Shown in pieces: positions 52,108-60,248 of a DNA stretch of 64,000 nucleotides. The notes under the pieces are model-generated. The model was given only the letters and a program-made list of their open reading frames with translations. It ran no database searches and was not told where the DNA came from. The translations under genes and the position numbers were made by a program. Each line of letters starts with the position of its first letter. Position 1 is the stretch's first letter. This DNA comes from Streptomyces scopuliridis RB72 (GTDB taxonomy: Bacteria > Actinomycetota > Actinomycetes > Streptomycetales > Streptomycetaceae), in assembly GCF_000718095.1 (NCBI RefSeq), contig NZ_JOEI01000028.1, positions 1 through 64,000 of the forward strand, in the 5' to 3' direction.

Positions 52108-53249
52108 GCAGAGAAAGCTCTCGGGTCGGCCTCGTCGAGGAGCTGACCCGAGGGGGCTACCTCTCCCCCTCGTGGCGCGACGCGTTCACGCGGGTCGATC
52201 GCAAGCAGTTCATCCCGGACCGCATCTGGGTCCGGGGCGACGACGGCTACCACCCGCTCAACCGCACCACCGATCCCGACCGCTGGCACGCCCTTGTCTA
52301 TGACGATCAGGCACTCGTCACCCAGGTCGAGGACAACGGCGGTGGCACGGCGCTCATCCCCTCCAGCTCGGCGAGCATGCCGCGCGTCGTCGCCACCATG
52401 CTCGACGCCCTCGCCGTGGCCGACGGACAGACTGCGCTGGAGATCGGCACCGGCACCGGCTACAACGCCGCTCTCCTCAGCGAACAGCTCGGCGACCGGC
52501 ACGTGGTCTCCATCGAAGTGGACCCCCGTATCGCGGACACCGCACGAGCGAGCCTGAAGGCCGCCGGTTACGCCCCCACGGTCATCACCGGCGACGGCGG
52601 GCTCGGTTGTCCCCCGTACGCGCCGTACGACCGGATCATCGTCACCTGCGCCCTCCATACGGTGCCGTACGCCCTGGCGGAGCAGACCGCTCCCGGCGGG
52701 GCGATCGTGCTGCCGTGGGGGACCGGCCTGTACAACGGCGTCCTCCTGCGCCTCACCGCAGGCGGTGACGGCACCGCGAGCGGCCCCGTCATCGGTGACT
52801 CCGCCTTCATGTGGAACAGGGGCGAGACCCCCCACCGGGACGTCATGGCCACCGTCAAGGAACAGGACCGGGCCACAGCCTCGCGCACCTGCCTCGACCC
52901 CCGGCTCGTACTCGGCGACGAGAACGCCGCCTTCACCGCGGGAATCCTCGTGCCCGACTGCCGTTACAGCGTCGGGCACGGCCCCGACGGCGAGTTCACG
53001 CTCTGGCTGGCCGACCATGCCACCAGCTCCTGGGCCAGTGTCGACTACGTCCCCGACGCGGCGGAGCATGACAGCCGGCAGTACGGCCCCCGCCGGCTCT
53101 GGGGCGAGGTGGAGGCCGCGTACGCCTGGTGGCAGAGCGCTGGATCACCGGACCGCACCCGGTACGGCCTCACTGTGAACGCCGCCGGTCAGCACCTCTG
53201 GCTCGACAGCCCGGACACTCTGGTGCCGGAGAGGCACCAGGTGGATTGA
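52104..53249 (+). CDS. Protein-L-isoaspartate O-methyltransferase-like enzyme
   Basis: The protein has 381 residues. After an N-terminal helical part (EELTRGGYLSPSWRDAFTRV) comes the PIMT fold with SAM loop ALEIGTGTGYNAALL near residue 112, IEVDPRIA, and ITGDGGLGCPPYAPYDRIIVTCA. The region after about 215 is an extra C-terminal domain of 160 residues not found in housekeeping PIMT. That layout (PIMT-like core plus C-terminal extension) is known for RiPP-associated O-methyltransferases. It should transfer methyl from S-adenosylmethionine to an Asp or isoAsp side chain. The GTG at 52104 overlaps the 36-aa peptide stop by four bases. A perfect 18-bp stem terminator ends the unit. Confidence 0.88.
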   Translation: MSRESSRVGLVEELTRGGYLSPSWRDAFTRVDRKQFIPDRIWVRGDDGYHPLNRTTDPDRWHALVYDDQALVTQVEDNGGGTALIPSSSASMPRVVATMLDALAVADGQTALEIGTGTGYNAALLSEQLGDRHVVSIEVDPRIADTARASLKAAGYAPTVITGDGGLGCPPYAPYDRIIVTCALHTVPYALAEQTAPGGAIVLPWGTGLYNGVLLRLTAGGDGTASGPVIGDSAFMWNRGETPHRDVMATVKEQDRATASRTCLDPRLVLGDENAAFTAGILVPDCRYSVGHGPDGEFTLWLADHATSSWASVDYVPDAAEHDSRQYGPRRLWGEVEAAYAWWQSAGSPDRTRYGLTVNAAGQHLWLDSPDTLVPERHQVD

Positions 53250-53264
53250 CCCGCAGCGACAGCT

Positions 53265-53310
53265 ACACCGTTCCCGTTCACGAGGAAGGCCGCGTGAACG
53301 GGAACGGTGT
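53265..53310. terminator. Bidirectional terminator, perfect 18-bp stem
   Basis: ACACCGTTCCCGTTCACG (53265-53282) pairs perfectly with 53293-53310 around a 10-base loop. It separates convergent genes ending at 53249 and 53342. Confidence 0.92.
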
Positions 53311-53341
53311 GGCACATGCTGTGCCCGATGCGATGGACGCG

Positions 53342-54508
53342 TCAGAGCGCGACGATGCCTTCGCCGCCGACTCCGTCGGGGACCTTGGTGGTGCTGATCT
53401 TGGTCAGCGAGCCGTCCCGGTTGATACGGAAGGCGTCGACCGCGCCCGCGCCGCCGGTCTGGACGTAGAGGAAGTGGCCGTCGGGGGTGATGGACGAGTC
53501 CACCGTGCCCGTGCCCGTCGGGGTGTTGCCCAGCGGTTCGAGGTGGGCCTCGCGCGTCTGGCGGAAGCGGGACAGGGTGTTGCTGCCCGCGTTGGAGACG
53601 TAGAAGTGGTCGCCGTTGCGCACGATCCAGCAGCTGGCCTGCTGGCCGGTCGGTGTGTCGTCGACGAGGGTGGTCCGGCCGTCCGTGTGGAGACGGAACG
53701 TCAGGACGCTGTTCTCCGCCCCGTCGGCGACGACGAGCCGGTTGCGCGCGTCGAAGGTCAGCCCGAACGGCTGCGCGCCCGCCTTGCTGTCCACCACAGG
53801 CTTGGCGGACGGTGTGCCGTCGCGGCCGAGGGGGAAGACCTCGATGCTGTTGCCGCCCAGCTTGGTCGTGACGACCAGCTGCGATCCGTCGGGGGTGAAG
53901 GCCACCTGCCCCGGGGTGTGGGTGAACTCGGGTGCGGTGCCGGTGTTCAGGTGCAGCGCACGGTTCCAGTCCGCGACCCGGTGCAGCTTGCCCTCCTTCA
54001 GCCGGTAGCCCTGGATGGAGCCGCCCTCGCGCGCGTTGAGTACGAATACCCGGTCCCCGTGCGCGGTCACGCTGACCGGGAACACGCCGCCGGAGGCGAT
54101 GACCTGCTTACGGTGGAGCCGGTCGCCCTCGACCGAGAACACGGTGACCGTGTTGCTGCCGGCGTTCACCGCGTACAGCAGCTTGTGGTGAGGGTCGTAC
54201 GTCAGCGATCCCTGCGAGGCGAGGTGGTCGACGGCAGAGCCGCCGAGGACACCGCCCTTGCCGCCGGTGCCGTACACCGTACGGCGGTGCAGCGAACCGT
54301 CGGCGTCGCGACTGTAGGCGATCACCTGGTTGCCTTCGACACGGTCGTTCTGGACGAACACCGCCCTGCCGTGGCCCCCGGCGGGCGGGGCGGGTGTGGC
54401 GGTGGCGCCGGCGGTGGCGCTGGCGGGCACAGCGAAGGCGACCGTCGAGAGGGCCACGGTCACGGCGACCTTGGCAATACGGGTGAACCTGCGGGTAGTT
54501 GTCGGCAT
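53342..54508 (-). CDS. Secreted lactonase-like seven-bladed beta-propeller
   Basis: The protein has 388 residues. The Sec signal peptide (RRFTRIAKVAVTVALSTVAF, then ASA near residue 31) is followed by repeated blades such as VFVQNDRVEGNQVIAYSRDADGS, LYAVNAGSNTVTVFSVEGD and FYVSNAGSNTLSRF. These match the lactonase family (PF10282-like) of propellers. Enzymatic activity cannot be read from sequence. The ATG at 54508 has AGGAAGAGG upstream. It stands alone, convergent with the methyltransferase. Confidence 0.85.
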   Translation of the reverse strand: MPTTTRRFTRIAKVAVTVALSTVAFAVPASATAGATATPAPPAGGHGRAVFVQNDRVEGNQVIAYSRDADGSLHRRTVYGTGGKGGVLGGSAVDHLASQGSLTYDPHHKLLYAVNAGSNTVTVFSVEGDRLHRKQVIASGGVFPVSVTAHGDRVFVLNAREGGSIQGYRLKEGKLHRVADWNRALHLNTGTAPEFTHTPGQVAFTPDGSQLVVTTKLGGNSIEVFPLGRDGTPSAKPVVDSKAGAQPFGLTFDARNRLVVADGAENSVLTFRLHTDGRTTLVDDTPTGQQASCWIVRNGDHFYVSNAGSNTLSRFRQTREAHLEPLGNTPTGTGTVDSSITPDGHFLYVQTGGAGAVDAFRINRDGSLTKISTTKVPDGVGGEGIVAL

Positions 54509-54754
54509 CTGCCTCTTCCTGAGTCGGGCCGGCCGGGGGGCGACTCCAGTGAGGCGGGCGCACACCGCGGCCGGCGCAGGGCGTCATTCCGCCGTCATAT
54601 TGAGGGGAGGAGAGCTCGCGCCGACGGACCATCGCCCATCGGGTAATTCCTTCGGATGATCAGGGGACGCGAACGGTCGCACGCCAGGCGGGCGCACCGC
54701 CCCCGCTTCCGGCTCCGCTTGTCGCACGCCCTGCTCAGCTCCGGGGCCCGGTGT

Positions 54755-55324
54755 TCAGCTGCGGGGGCTCAGTCCCGCCACGGCCAGCCGGAACAGCCGG
54801 TCCGCCTGGGCAGCGGGATCGGGGTGGTGCTCCGAGGCCAGGGCGATGCCGACGATCAGCGTGATCAGTTCGCCGATGGTGATGCCCCGCTCCACCGCGC
54901 CGTCCTGCACCGCGCGGTGGAGCAGTGGGGCCCCCGCCTCTTCGATCGCCGCCGAGCAGGCGTTCTCGTACACCGAGTCGGGCCCGGCCTCGTCGTCGTA
55001 GGCCAGCGCGGCAGCGAAGCCTCGGGCGGAGGCGCAGTAGGCGACCACGTCACTCAGCCATTCCAGCAGCGCGCTCCGGCTGTCGTCCTCGCCCGCCAAG
55101 TCGTGGGCGCGGACACACAGTGCCTCGATCCGCGTCCGGGAAACCGCCTTCAGCAGCGCGCTGCGGGTGGGGAAGTGCCGGCGCACCGTCGCCGAGCCGA
55201 CCCCCGCGGTGCGGGCGATCTGTTCCAGGGACGCGTTGACGCCGTGCGCGGCGACCTCCTCCTCGGCCACGGCGAGGATGCGCGCGTAGTTGCGCCGGGC
55301 GTCCGCGCGCTGGTGGGCGGGCAC
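54755..55324 (-). CDS. TetR-family transcriptional repressor
   Basis: The protein has 189 residues. The N-terminal helix-turn-helix (about 12-55; YARILAVAEEEVAAHGVNAS, GVGSATVRRHFPTRSALL) and helical C-terminal domain are those of TetR regulators. The GTG at 55324 has GGAGGTGA upstream. It is divergent from the NmrA-family reductase across 113 bp containing two operator-like repeats. It very likely represses both genes. Confidence 0.92.
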   Translation of the reverse strand: MPAHQRADARRNYARILAVAEEEVAAHGVNASLEQIARTAGVGSATVRRHFPTRSALLKAVSRTRIEALCVRAHDLAGEDDSRSALLEWLSDVVAYCASARGFAAALAYDDEAGPDSVYENACSAAIEEAGAPLLHRAVQDGAVERGITIGELITLIVGIALASEHHPDPAAQADRLFRLAVAGLSPRS

Positions 55325-55342
55325 GGCGTCACCTCCGGTTCT

Positions 55343-55404
55343 GTTAAGTGGCGGGCCCCGCCGTATTGTATCGTCAGCTTAAGTGGCGGGCCCCGCCACT
55401 TAAG
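55343..55404. promoter_or_regulatory. Two TetR operator-like sites
   Basis: A 27-bp palindrome with a one-base centre lies at 55378-55404; its half-site is CTTAAGTGGCGGG. A second copy of the left arm and centre (TTAAGTGGCGGGCCCCGCC) lies at 55344-55362. The AT-rich GTATTGTATC between them probably includes promoter elements. Confidence 0.8.
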
Positions 55405-55437
55405 TCCGAGCAAGCCGCGAGCAACCCGAGGAGCGTC

Positions 55438-56361
55438 ATGTCCCCCGATCCCGCACCCGTCCTGGTCACCGGCTCCACCGGCAGGCAGGGCGGCGCCACC
55501 GCCCGCGCCCTGCTCGCGGCGGGCGTTCCCGTCCGCGCCCTGGTCCGCGACCCGGCCACCGGCCGGGCCAGGGCCGTCGAGGCGCTCGGCGCCGAACTGG
55601 TCACCGGCGACCTCCACGACCGCGAGTCCGTCATCCGGGCCGCCGAGGGCGCCCGCGCCGTCTTCTCCGTGCAGATGCCGGCCATGACCGGGGACACCTT
55701 CGATTTCGAAGGGGAGATAACCCAGGGCGTCAACCTGATCGAGGGCGCGAAGGCCGCCGGCGTACCGCAGTTCGTACACACGTCCGTCAGTGGCGCCGGT
55801 CAACACACCGGGACTCCCGGCTGGGCGGAAGGCCGCTGGGCTTCGATGGAAGCCACCCTCGGCGCCAAGAGCGCGATCCAGGACCGGGTGCGCGAGGCCG
55901 GCTTCCCCCACTGGACGCTCATCAAGCCCGGCTTCTTCATGGAGAACTTCCTGCCGTCCATGGCGTTCCTCTTCCCACGCGGGATCAAGGGCGGCATCGT
56001 GTCCGTCCTGAATCCCGCCACCCGGCTGTCCCTCGCCGCGGTGCGGGACATCGGCAGGGCGGCCACCGCGGCCATTACGGCGCCGGAGCGGTTCGACGGG
56101 GTCGAGCTGGAGCTGGCGAGCGACTACCTGTCGATGACGGAGATCGCCGAGGTCCTCTCCCGCGCCCTGGATACGGAGCTGTCCGCGCCGGACATGACCG
56201 AGGAGGAGGCCCGCGCCGCCGGAATGCCGGGGATGGGCGCCGGGCACGAGTGGATGAACGTCGCCGGCCAGCCGGCCCGCCCGGAGTACGCGAAGGACCT
56301 CGGCATCCCCCTCACCAGCTTCGAGGAATGGGCACAGGAACACATGCGGGCCAGGGCCTGA
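55438..56361 (+). CDS. NmrA-family NAD(P)-binding protein
   Basis: The protein has 307 residues. The N-terminal Rossmann motif VLVTGSTGRQGGATARALL is followed by LVRDPATGRA and FVHTSVSGAG, as in NmrA/quinone-reductase-like atypical SDRs. Catalytic Tyr-x-x-x-Lys is not conserved, as is usual for the family, so it may sense redox state or reduce small quinones. The ATG at 55438 has GAGGAG upstream. It is divergent from the TetR gene and probably repressed by it. A perfect 36-bp palindrome follows the stop. Confidence 0.9.
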   Translation: MSPDPAPVLVTGSTGRQGGATARALLAAGVPVRALVRDPATGRARAVEALGAELVTGDLHDRESVIRAAEGARAVFSVQMPAMTGDTFDFEGEITQGVNLIEGAKAAGVPQFVHTSVSGAGQHTGTPGWAEGRWASMEATLGAKSAIQDRVREAGFPHWTLIKPGFFMENFLPSMAFLFPRGIKGGIVSVLNPATRLSLAAVRDIGRAATAAITAPERFDGVELELASDYLSMTEIAEVLSRALDTELSAPDMTEEEARAAGMPGMGAGHEWMNVAGQPARPEYAKDLGIPLTSFEEWAQEHMRARA

Positions 56362-56367
56362 CGCCGC

Positions 56368-56403
56368 TCTGATCCCGGGTCGGCCGGCCGACCCGGGATC
56401 AGA
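56368..56403. terminator. Perfect 36-bp palindrome after NmrA gene
   Basis: A loop-free palindrome whose left arm is TCTGATCCCGGGTCGGCC begins seven bases after the stop at 56361. It is a strong candidate terminator. Confidence 0.85.
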
Positions 56404-56482
56404 AGGCGCTCCAAACCCCTACGACCCCCAGAACACCGACCGGCGAGCGTGTGGCGGGGCGGGGTCGGGTACGACTGAGCGC

Positions 56483-56845
56483 ATGATCTTCCATCTGCTT
56501 CCCCTCGACGACTGGCGACGCGACCCGGACCAGCCGTACGCGCCCGCGTCGCTCGCCACCGACGGTTTCATCCACTGCTCCCCGGACGAACCGGTCACCC
56601 TGGCCATCGCCAACGCGTTCTACCGCGACACGGCCCGCCCGCTGCTGGCGCTGCTCATCGACGAGGAGTCACTGAAAGCGCGGTTGGTCTGGCAGCAGGC
56701 CGAGAAGGCGCCGCCCGGGGTCGCGGACGACACCCGGTTCCCCCATGTGTACGGCCCCCTCAACCGCGATGCGGTGACCGAGATTCGGGAGGTCGAGTGG
56801 GACGCGACGGGTGCTGCGGTGGCGCTCGGGGACGCGGAGATCTAA
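56483..56845 (+). CDS. DUF952-family protein
   Basis: The protein has 120 residues, normal for DUF952. Conserved blocks are IFHLLPLDDW, GFIHCSPDEPV and FPHVYGPLN. The family has an ADP-ribosyltransferase-like fold in structural classifications, but activity is unproven. The ATG at 56483 follows TACGAC (56470-56475) by seven bases, which suggests a leaderless transcript. It converges on the HATPase gene, with only nine bases between their stops. Confidence 0.9.
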   Translation: MIFHLLPLDDWRRDPDQPYAPASLATDGFIHCSPDEPVTLAIANAFYRDTARPLLALLIDEESLKARLVWQQAEKAPPGVADDTRFPHVYGPLNRDAVTEIREVEWDATGAAVALGDAEI

Positions 56846-56854
56846 CGGCGGTGC

Positions 56855-57340
56855 CTATGGTCCGGGCGGCAGGAGATCCGTCCAGCCCTCCGCGTGGTGA
56901 GTGACTGACGGGGGCGTTGTCTCGTCGGCTTCCTTCTGGTCCACCGCGAACTCGCACCACACCACCTTGCCGGGGTTCCGCTCCCCGACGCCCCACTTGT
57001 CGGCGAACGCCGCGACGAGCAGCAGACCGCGCCCGCCCTCGCCGTCCGGCGAATGAACAATCTGGGGGACGCCGGGACCGCTGTCGTGCACTTCGATACG
57101 GAGGACGTCGCCGTCGTACCGCAGGTTCAGTCGAAACCCACGGCCGGGCGGTACGCCGTGCAGCAGCGCGTTGGTGCAGAGCTCACTTACGCACAGCAAC
57201 ACGTCGTCGGCGGGGAAGCCTTCGGTCAAATCCCAGTCGACCAGGGCCCAGTGGGTGAACTTCCTGGCTGCGGGAACGGACCGCCGGTCACGGCGGAAGA
57301 ACCTCTCCCGGAGAACGAAGTGGCGAGTTGTCGCATTCAT
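56855..57340 (-). CDS. Small HATPase-domain protein (anti-sigma-kinase-like)
   Basis: The protein has 161 residues, nearly all one GHKL ATPase domain: N-box LLCVSELCTNALLHG, G1 box VHDSGPGVP, and G2 GRGLLLVAAFADKWGV. Such small proteins resemble RsbW/SpoIIAB but lack known kinase partners here. In Streptomyces they commonly lie beside XRE/DUF397 pairs, as here. The ATG at 57340 is divergent from the XRE gene. A proline-rich tail ends it. Confidence 0.9.
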   Translation of the reverse strand: MNATTRHFVLRERFFRRDRRSVPAARKFTHWALVDWDLTEGFPADDVLLCVSELCTNALLHGVPPGRGFRLNLRYDGDVLRIEVHDSGPGVPQIVHSPDGEGGRGLLLVAAFADKWGVGERNPGKVVWCEFAVDQKEADETTPPSVTHHAEGWTDLLPPGP

Positions 57341-57451
57341 GGAGCGATCGTTGCGGAGAGTGACTAACGTAGAACAGTGAGGGAGCCCGTACGGATTTTT
57401 TGTACGGCCTCCGATCGATCAAGCACGGGCTGGCACGGGGAGTTGGTCGGC

Positions 57452-58279
57452 ATGAGTCCCAGGAAACGTCTCAACAAGAAGAGTTCATCCGCGATGAAGA
57501 TGCTGGGCGCCCAAGTGGCGGCGTTCCGCAGGGCGGCGGGGTACACGCAGCGGTCACTGGCCGAACGCATCGTCGCGGACGAGGAGACCATCGCCTCGAT
57601 CGAGCAGGGAAGACGACCGCTGAAGGAAGATCTGGCAAAGACCCTGGATGAGTTGCTTGATACCAAGGGCGCGTTGTCGGTCGGAGTCGACAACATGCCG
57701 GAGATCGACCTTTTCCCGCTGTGGGCGGAGCAGTTCCTGGACCATGAACGCGAGGCGATCGTCCTGTCCTCGTACCAGAATCAGGTACTGCCCGGACTGC
57801 TCCAAACCGAGGCTTACGCCCGCGAGGTCTTCTGCAACCGCGTCCCGGCATTCGACAGGGACGAGATCGAGATCAAGACCGCGGCCCGTATCGACCGGCA
57901 GGAGATCCTGCACCGCAAAGTTCCGCCGACCATCAACTACGTGATCTGGGAACCGGTGTTCCGCCTCCCCATCGGCGGCCGAGAGGTCTACGCCGACCAA
58001 ATCCGCCATCTTCGCACTTGCGCCGAACTCCCAGGCCTCTCCATCCAATTCCTACCCCTGCACCGCGCGACCCACGCCGGGCTCGATGGCCCGTTCATCC
58101 TCTTGGAGACGCCCGATCACCAGCATCTCGCCTACAACGAGACCCAGCGCGGCAGCCAGTGGGTCTCCGATCCCGACGAGGTATCCATCCTGGCGCGCAA
58201 GTATGCGATGCTGCGATCGCAGGCCCTCACCCCCGAGGACACCAGGGGCCTGCTGGGCGAGCTTCTAGGAGAGCAATGA
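57452..58279 (+). CDS. XRE-type regulator with DUF5753 domain
   Basis: The protein has 275 residues. The N-terminal helix-turn-helix (about 14-72; QVAAFRRAAGYTQRSLAERI, EETIASIEQGRRPL) is XRE-like. The rest (from about 90; YQNQVLPGLLQTEAYAR, RQEILHRKVPPTINYVIWEPV) is the DUF5753 effector domain typical of WhiJ-type regulators of Streptomyces. The ATG at 57452 has GGGGAG upstream; a longer in-frame start at 57377 is less likely. Its stop overlaps the DUF397 gene start (ATGA). Confidence 0.92.
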   Translation: MSPRKRLNKKSSSAMKMLGAQVAAFRRAAGYTQRSLAERIVADEETIASIEQGRRPLKEDLAKTLDELLDTKGALSVGVDNMPEIDLFPLWAEQFLDHEREAIVLSSYQNQVLPGLLQTEAYAREVFCNRVPAFDRDEIEIKTAARIDRQEILHRKVPPTINYVIWEPVFRLPIGGREVYADQIRHLRTCAELPGLSIQFLPLHRATHAGLDGPFILLETPDHQHLAYNETQRGSQWVSDPDEVSILARKYAMLRSQALTPEDTRGLLGELLGEQ

Positions 58280-58515
58280 ACACCGCGCTTCAGTGGTTCA
58301 AATCCAGCTACAGCGGCAGCGAAGGCGGCGACTGCCTCGAAGTCGCCTACAACTGGCGAAAGTCCAGCCACAGTGGCAGCGAGGGCGGCGACTGCCTCGA
58401 AGTCGCCTCATGCCCCCACGCCGTCCACATCCGCGACTCCAAGAACCCCACAGGCCCCACCCTCACCCTCGCCCCCACCGCCTGGGCCGCCTTCACCGCC
58501 TACGCGGCCAACTGA
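58276..58515 (+). CDS. DUF397 protein with internally duplicated core
   Basis: The protein has 79 residues. The family core W-x-KSS-x-SGSEGGDCLEVA occurs twice (about residues 7-24 and 27-44), where one copy is usual. The C-terminal block (HIRDSKNPTGP, AWAAF) is normal. DUF397 proteins are small partners of the upstream XRE/DUF5753 regulators and may act as antagonists or effectors. The ATG at 58276 overlaps the regulator's stop, so both are made together. The duplication is also clear at DNA level (58309-58350 against 58369-58410). Confidence 0.93.
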   Translation: MNTALQWFKSSYSGSEGGDCLEVAYNWRKSSHSGSEGGDCLEVASCPHAVHIRDSKNPTGPTLTLAPTAWAAFTAYAAN

Positions 58516-58601
58516 CCCCACACACCCGGCAACCTTCCGGCTCCCTGCGGCGACATCCGGCTGACGACGGCACCACCCCCCACACCCGTCAGGAGTCCCG
58601 G

Positions 58602-59402
58602 ATGCCCCCCACCAGCCGCAGGCGCTTCCTCATTGGCACCACTGCCGCGCTCGGCGCCGGCGCCGCCGCCACCCTCGGCCTCCCCGGCACCGCGTCCGCC
58701 GCCCCCAGGGCAGTCGCCACGCTCTACATCGCCAGCGACTCAACCGCGCAGACGTACAACTCCGGCTATTACCCCCAGGCGGGCTGGGGCCAGACACTCC
58801 CCGGCTTCTTCACCTCGAACATCACGGTCGCCAACCGCGCGATCGGCGGCCGCAGTTCACGTTCGTTCATTGAACAGGGCAGGCTCGCCGCCATCCACGA
58901 CGTCATCAAGCCGGGCGACTACCTCTTCGTACAGTTCGGCCACAACGACGCCACCACCGGCAACCCCGAGCGCTACACCTCACCCGCGGACTACAAGGAG
59001 TACCTGCGCAACGACTACATCCGCACGACCCGCTCCCGGGGCGCGACGCCCGTCGTGGTCACCCCCGTCTCACGGCGCTCGTACAACGAGTCCACCGGGC
59101 AGTTCAACGTGTCCTTCCCCCAGTACGTGGACGCCGCCAAAGCCGTGGCCGCGGAGGAGGGTGTGCCATTGGTCGATCTGTCCGCGCTCAGCCGTACGTA
59201 CTTGAACGGGGTCGGCATCGAGGCGTCCAAGAACGTCTTCCTGTGGCTGAACCCGGGCCAGTACCCCAACTTCCCGAACGGCGTCCAGGACAACACCCAC
59301 TTCCAGCAGAACGGCGCCACCCAGATGTCCCGCTTGGTGGCCCAGGCGGTGGCCCGGCTCGGGCTGCCGCTCTCCGGCGAGGTCAGGCCGACCGCGGTGT
59401 GA
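58602..59402 (+). CDS. Tat-exported SGNH esterase (rhamnogalacturonan acetylesterase-like)
   Basis: The protein has 266 residues. A twin-arginine signal (SRRRFLIGTTAALGAGAAAT) ends near AAPRA. SGNH blocks follow: block I ASDSTAQ (catalytic Ser), the Gly in AIGGRSSRSF, GHND, and the Asp/His pair in DNTHFQQNG near the C-terminus. This matches rhamnogalacturonan acetylesterases, which deacetylate pectin. The ATG at 58602 has AGGAG upstream. It appears to be transcribed alone. Confidence 0.9.
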   Translation: MPPTSRRRFLIGTTAALGAGAAATLGLPGTASAAPRAVATLYIASDSTAQTYNSGYYPQAGWGQTLPGFFTSNITVANRAIGGRSSRSFIEQGRLAAIHDVIKPGDYLFVQFGHNDATTGNPERYTSPADYKEYLRNDYIRTTRSRGATPVVVTPVSRRSYNESTGQFNVSFPQYVDAAKAVAAEEGVPLVDLSALSRTYLNGVGIEASKNVFLWLNPGQYPNFPNGVQDNTHFQQNGATQMSRLVAQAVARLGLPLSGEVRPTAV

Positions 59403-59444
59403 ACCCGGCCCGGCTCACGGCAAGCAACGTGGTTGTATGACGGA

Positions 59445-60233
59445 ATGGATCAGCGAGAGACCTCCTCCGTCACGGCCCCGGCCACAGTCGTTCAGCTGCC
59501 CCTCATGCGCTGGGGGCGGCCCGACGCGTCGCGGCGCGCCCTGTTGCTCCACGGACTGACCTCGGCCGCGGCCTGCTGGTGGCGCGTGGCGGACGAACTG
59601 GCCGAAGCCGGCTGGTCGGTCACCGCCCCCGATCAGCGCGGCCACGGCCTCGCGCCCCGTACGCGGCGCTACGACATCGAGGGGTTCGCCGCCGACGTAC
59701 TGCCCCTCGTCCCGAACGGCGGCGGCGCGTGGGATCTGGTCGTCGGACACTCCCTCGGCGGTGTCGTGGCGACCGCGGCGGCGAGCGCCGAGCCCGGCTG
59801 GGCGGCGCGCCTCCTGCTGCTCGACCCCGTCATCACGGTCTCGGGCGGGGTCGAGGACTTCGTACGCGGCACCCTCACCGAGCTCAACGCGACCGAGGAG
59901 TCACTGCTCCGCGACCACCCGGAGTGGCACCCCGAGGACGTGTTCCTCAAGGTCCAGGCAGCGCACCGGACCAGTCCGTACGTCGCCGAGAGCTTCCTGC
60001 GGCACAACACGCCGTGGTCGTACGAGAAGGAGCTGACGGAGTACGCCCGCCCCGTGACCGTGCTCGCCGCCGATCCGGAACACAACCCTGCCTTCACTGC
60101 CGACGAGGGCCGCCGCATCGGCCACTCGAAGGCGGACTTCCACTGGACGGCGGTCGAGGGAGCGAGCCACTCCATCTACCGCGACAACCCTGCCGCGGTG
60201 ATCGCGGCGGCGCTGGGCGGGCCCGAGCGGTAA
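59445..60233 (+). CDS. Alpha/beta hydrolase
   Basis: The protein has 262 residues. The fold is clear: LLLHGLTSAAACWW (oxyanion region), APDQRGHG, nucleophile elbow VVGHSLGG, and the C-terminal catalytic His in VEGASHSIYRDNP. An acidic residue in VLAADPEHN is the likely third member. The substrate is unknown. I chose ATG 59445; a TTG at 59433 is the longer alternative. It converges closely on the following XRE gene (16 bp). Confidence 0.88.
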   Translation: MDQRETSSVTAPATVVQLPLMRWGRPDASRRALLLHGLTSAAACWWRVADELAEAGWSVTAPDQRGHGLAPRTRRYDIEGFAADVLPLVPNGGGAWDLVVGHSLGGVVATAAASAEPGWAARLLLLDPVITVSGGVEDFVRGTLTELNATEESLLRDHPEWHPEDVFLKVQAAHRTSPYVAESFLRHNTPWSYEKELTEYARPVTVLAADPEHNPAFTADEGRRIGHSKADFHWTAVEGASHSIYRDNPAAVIAAALGGPER

Positions 60234-60248
60234 CCGCACAGGGCGAGC

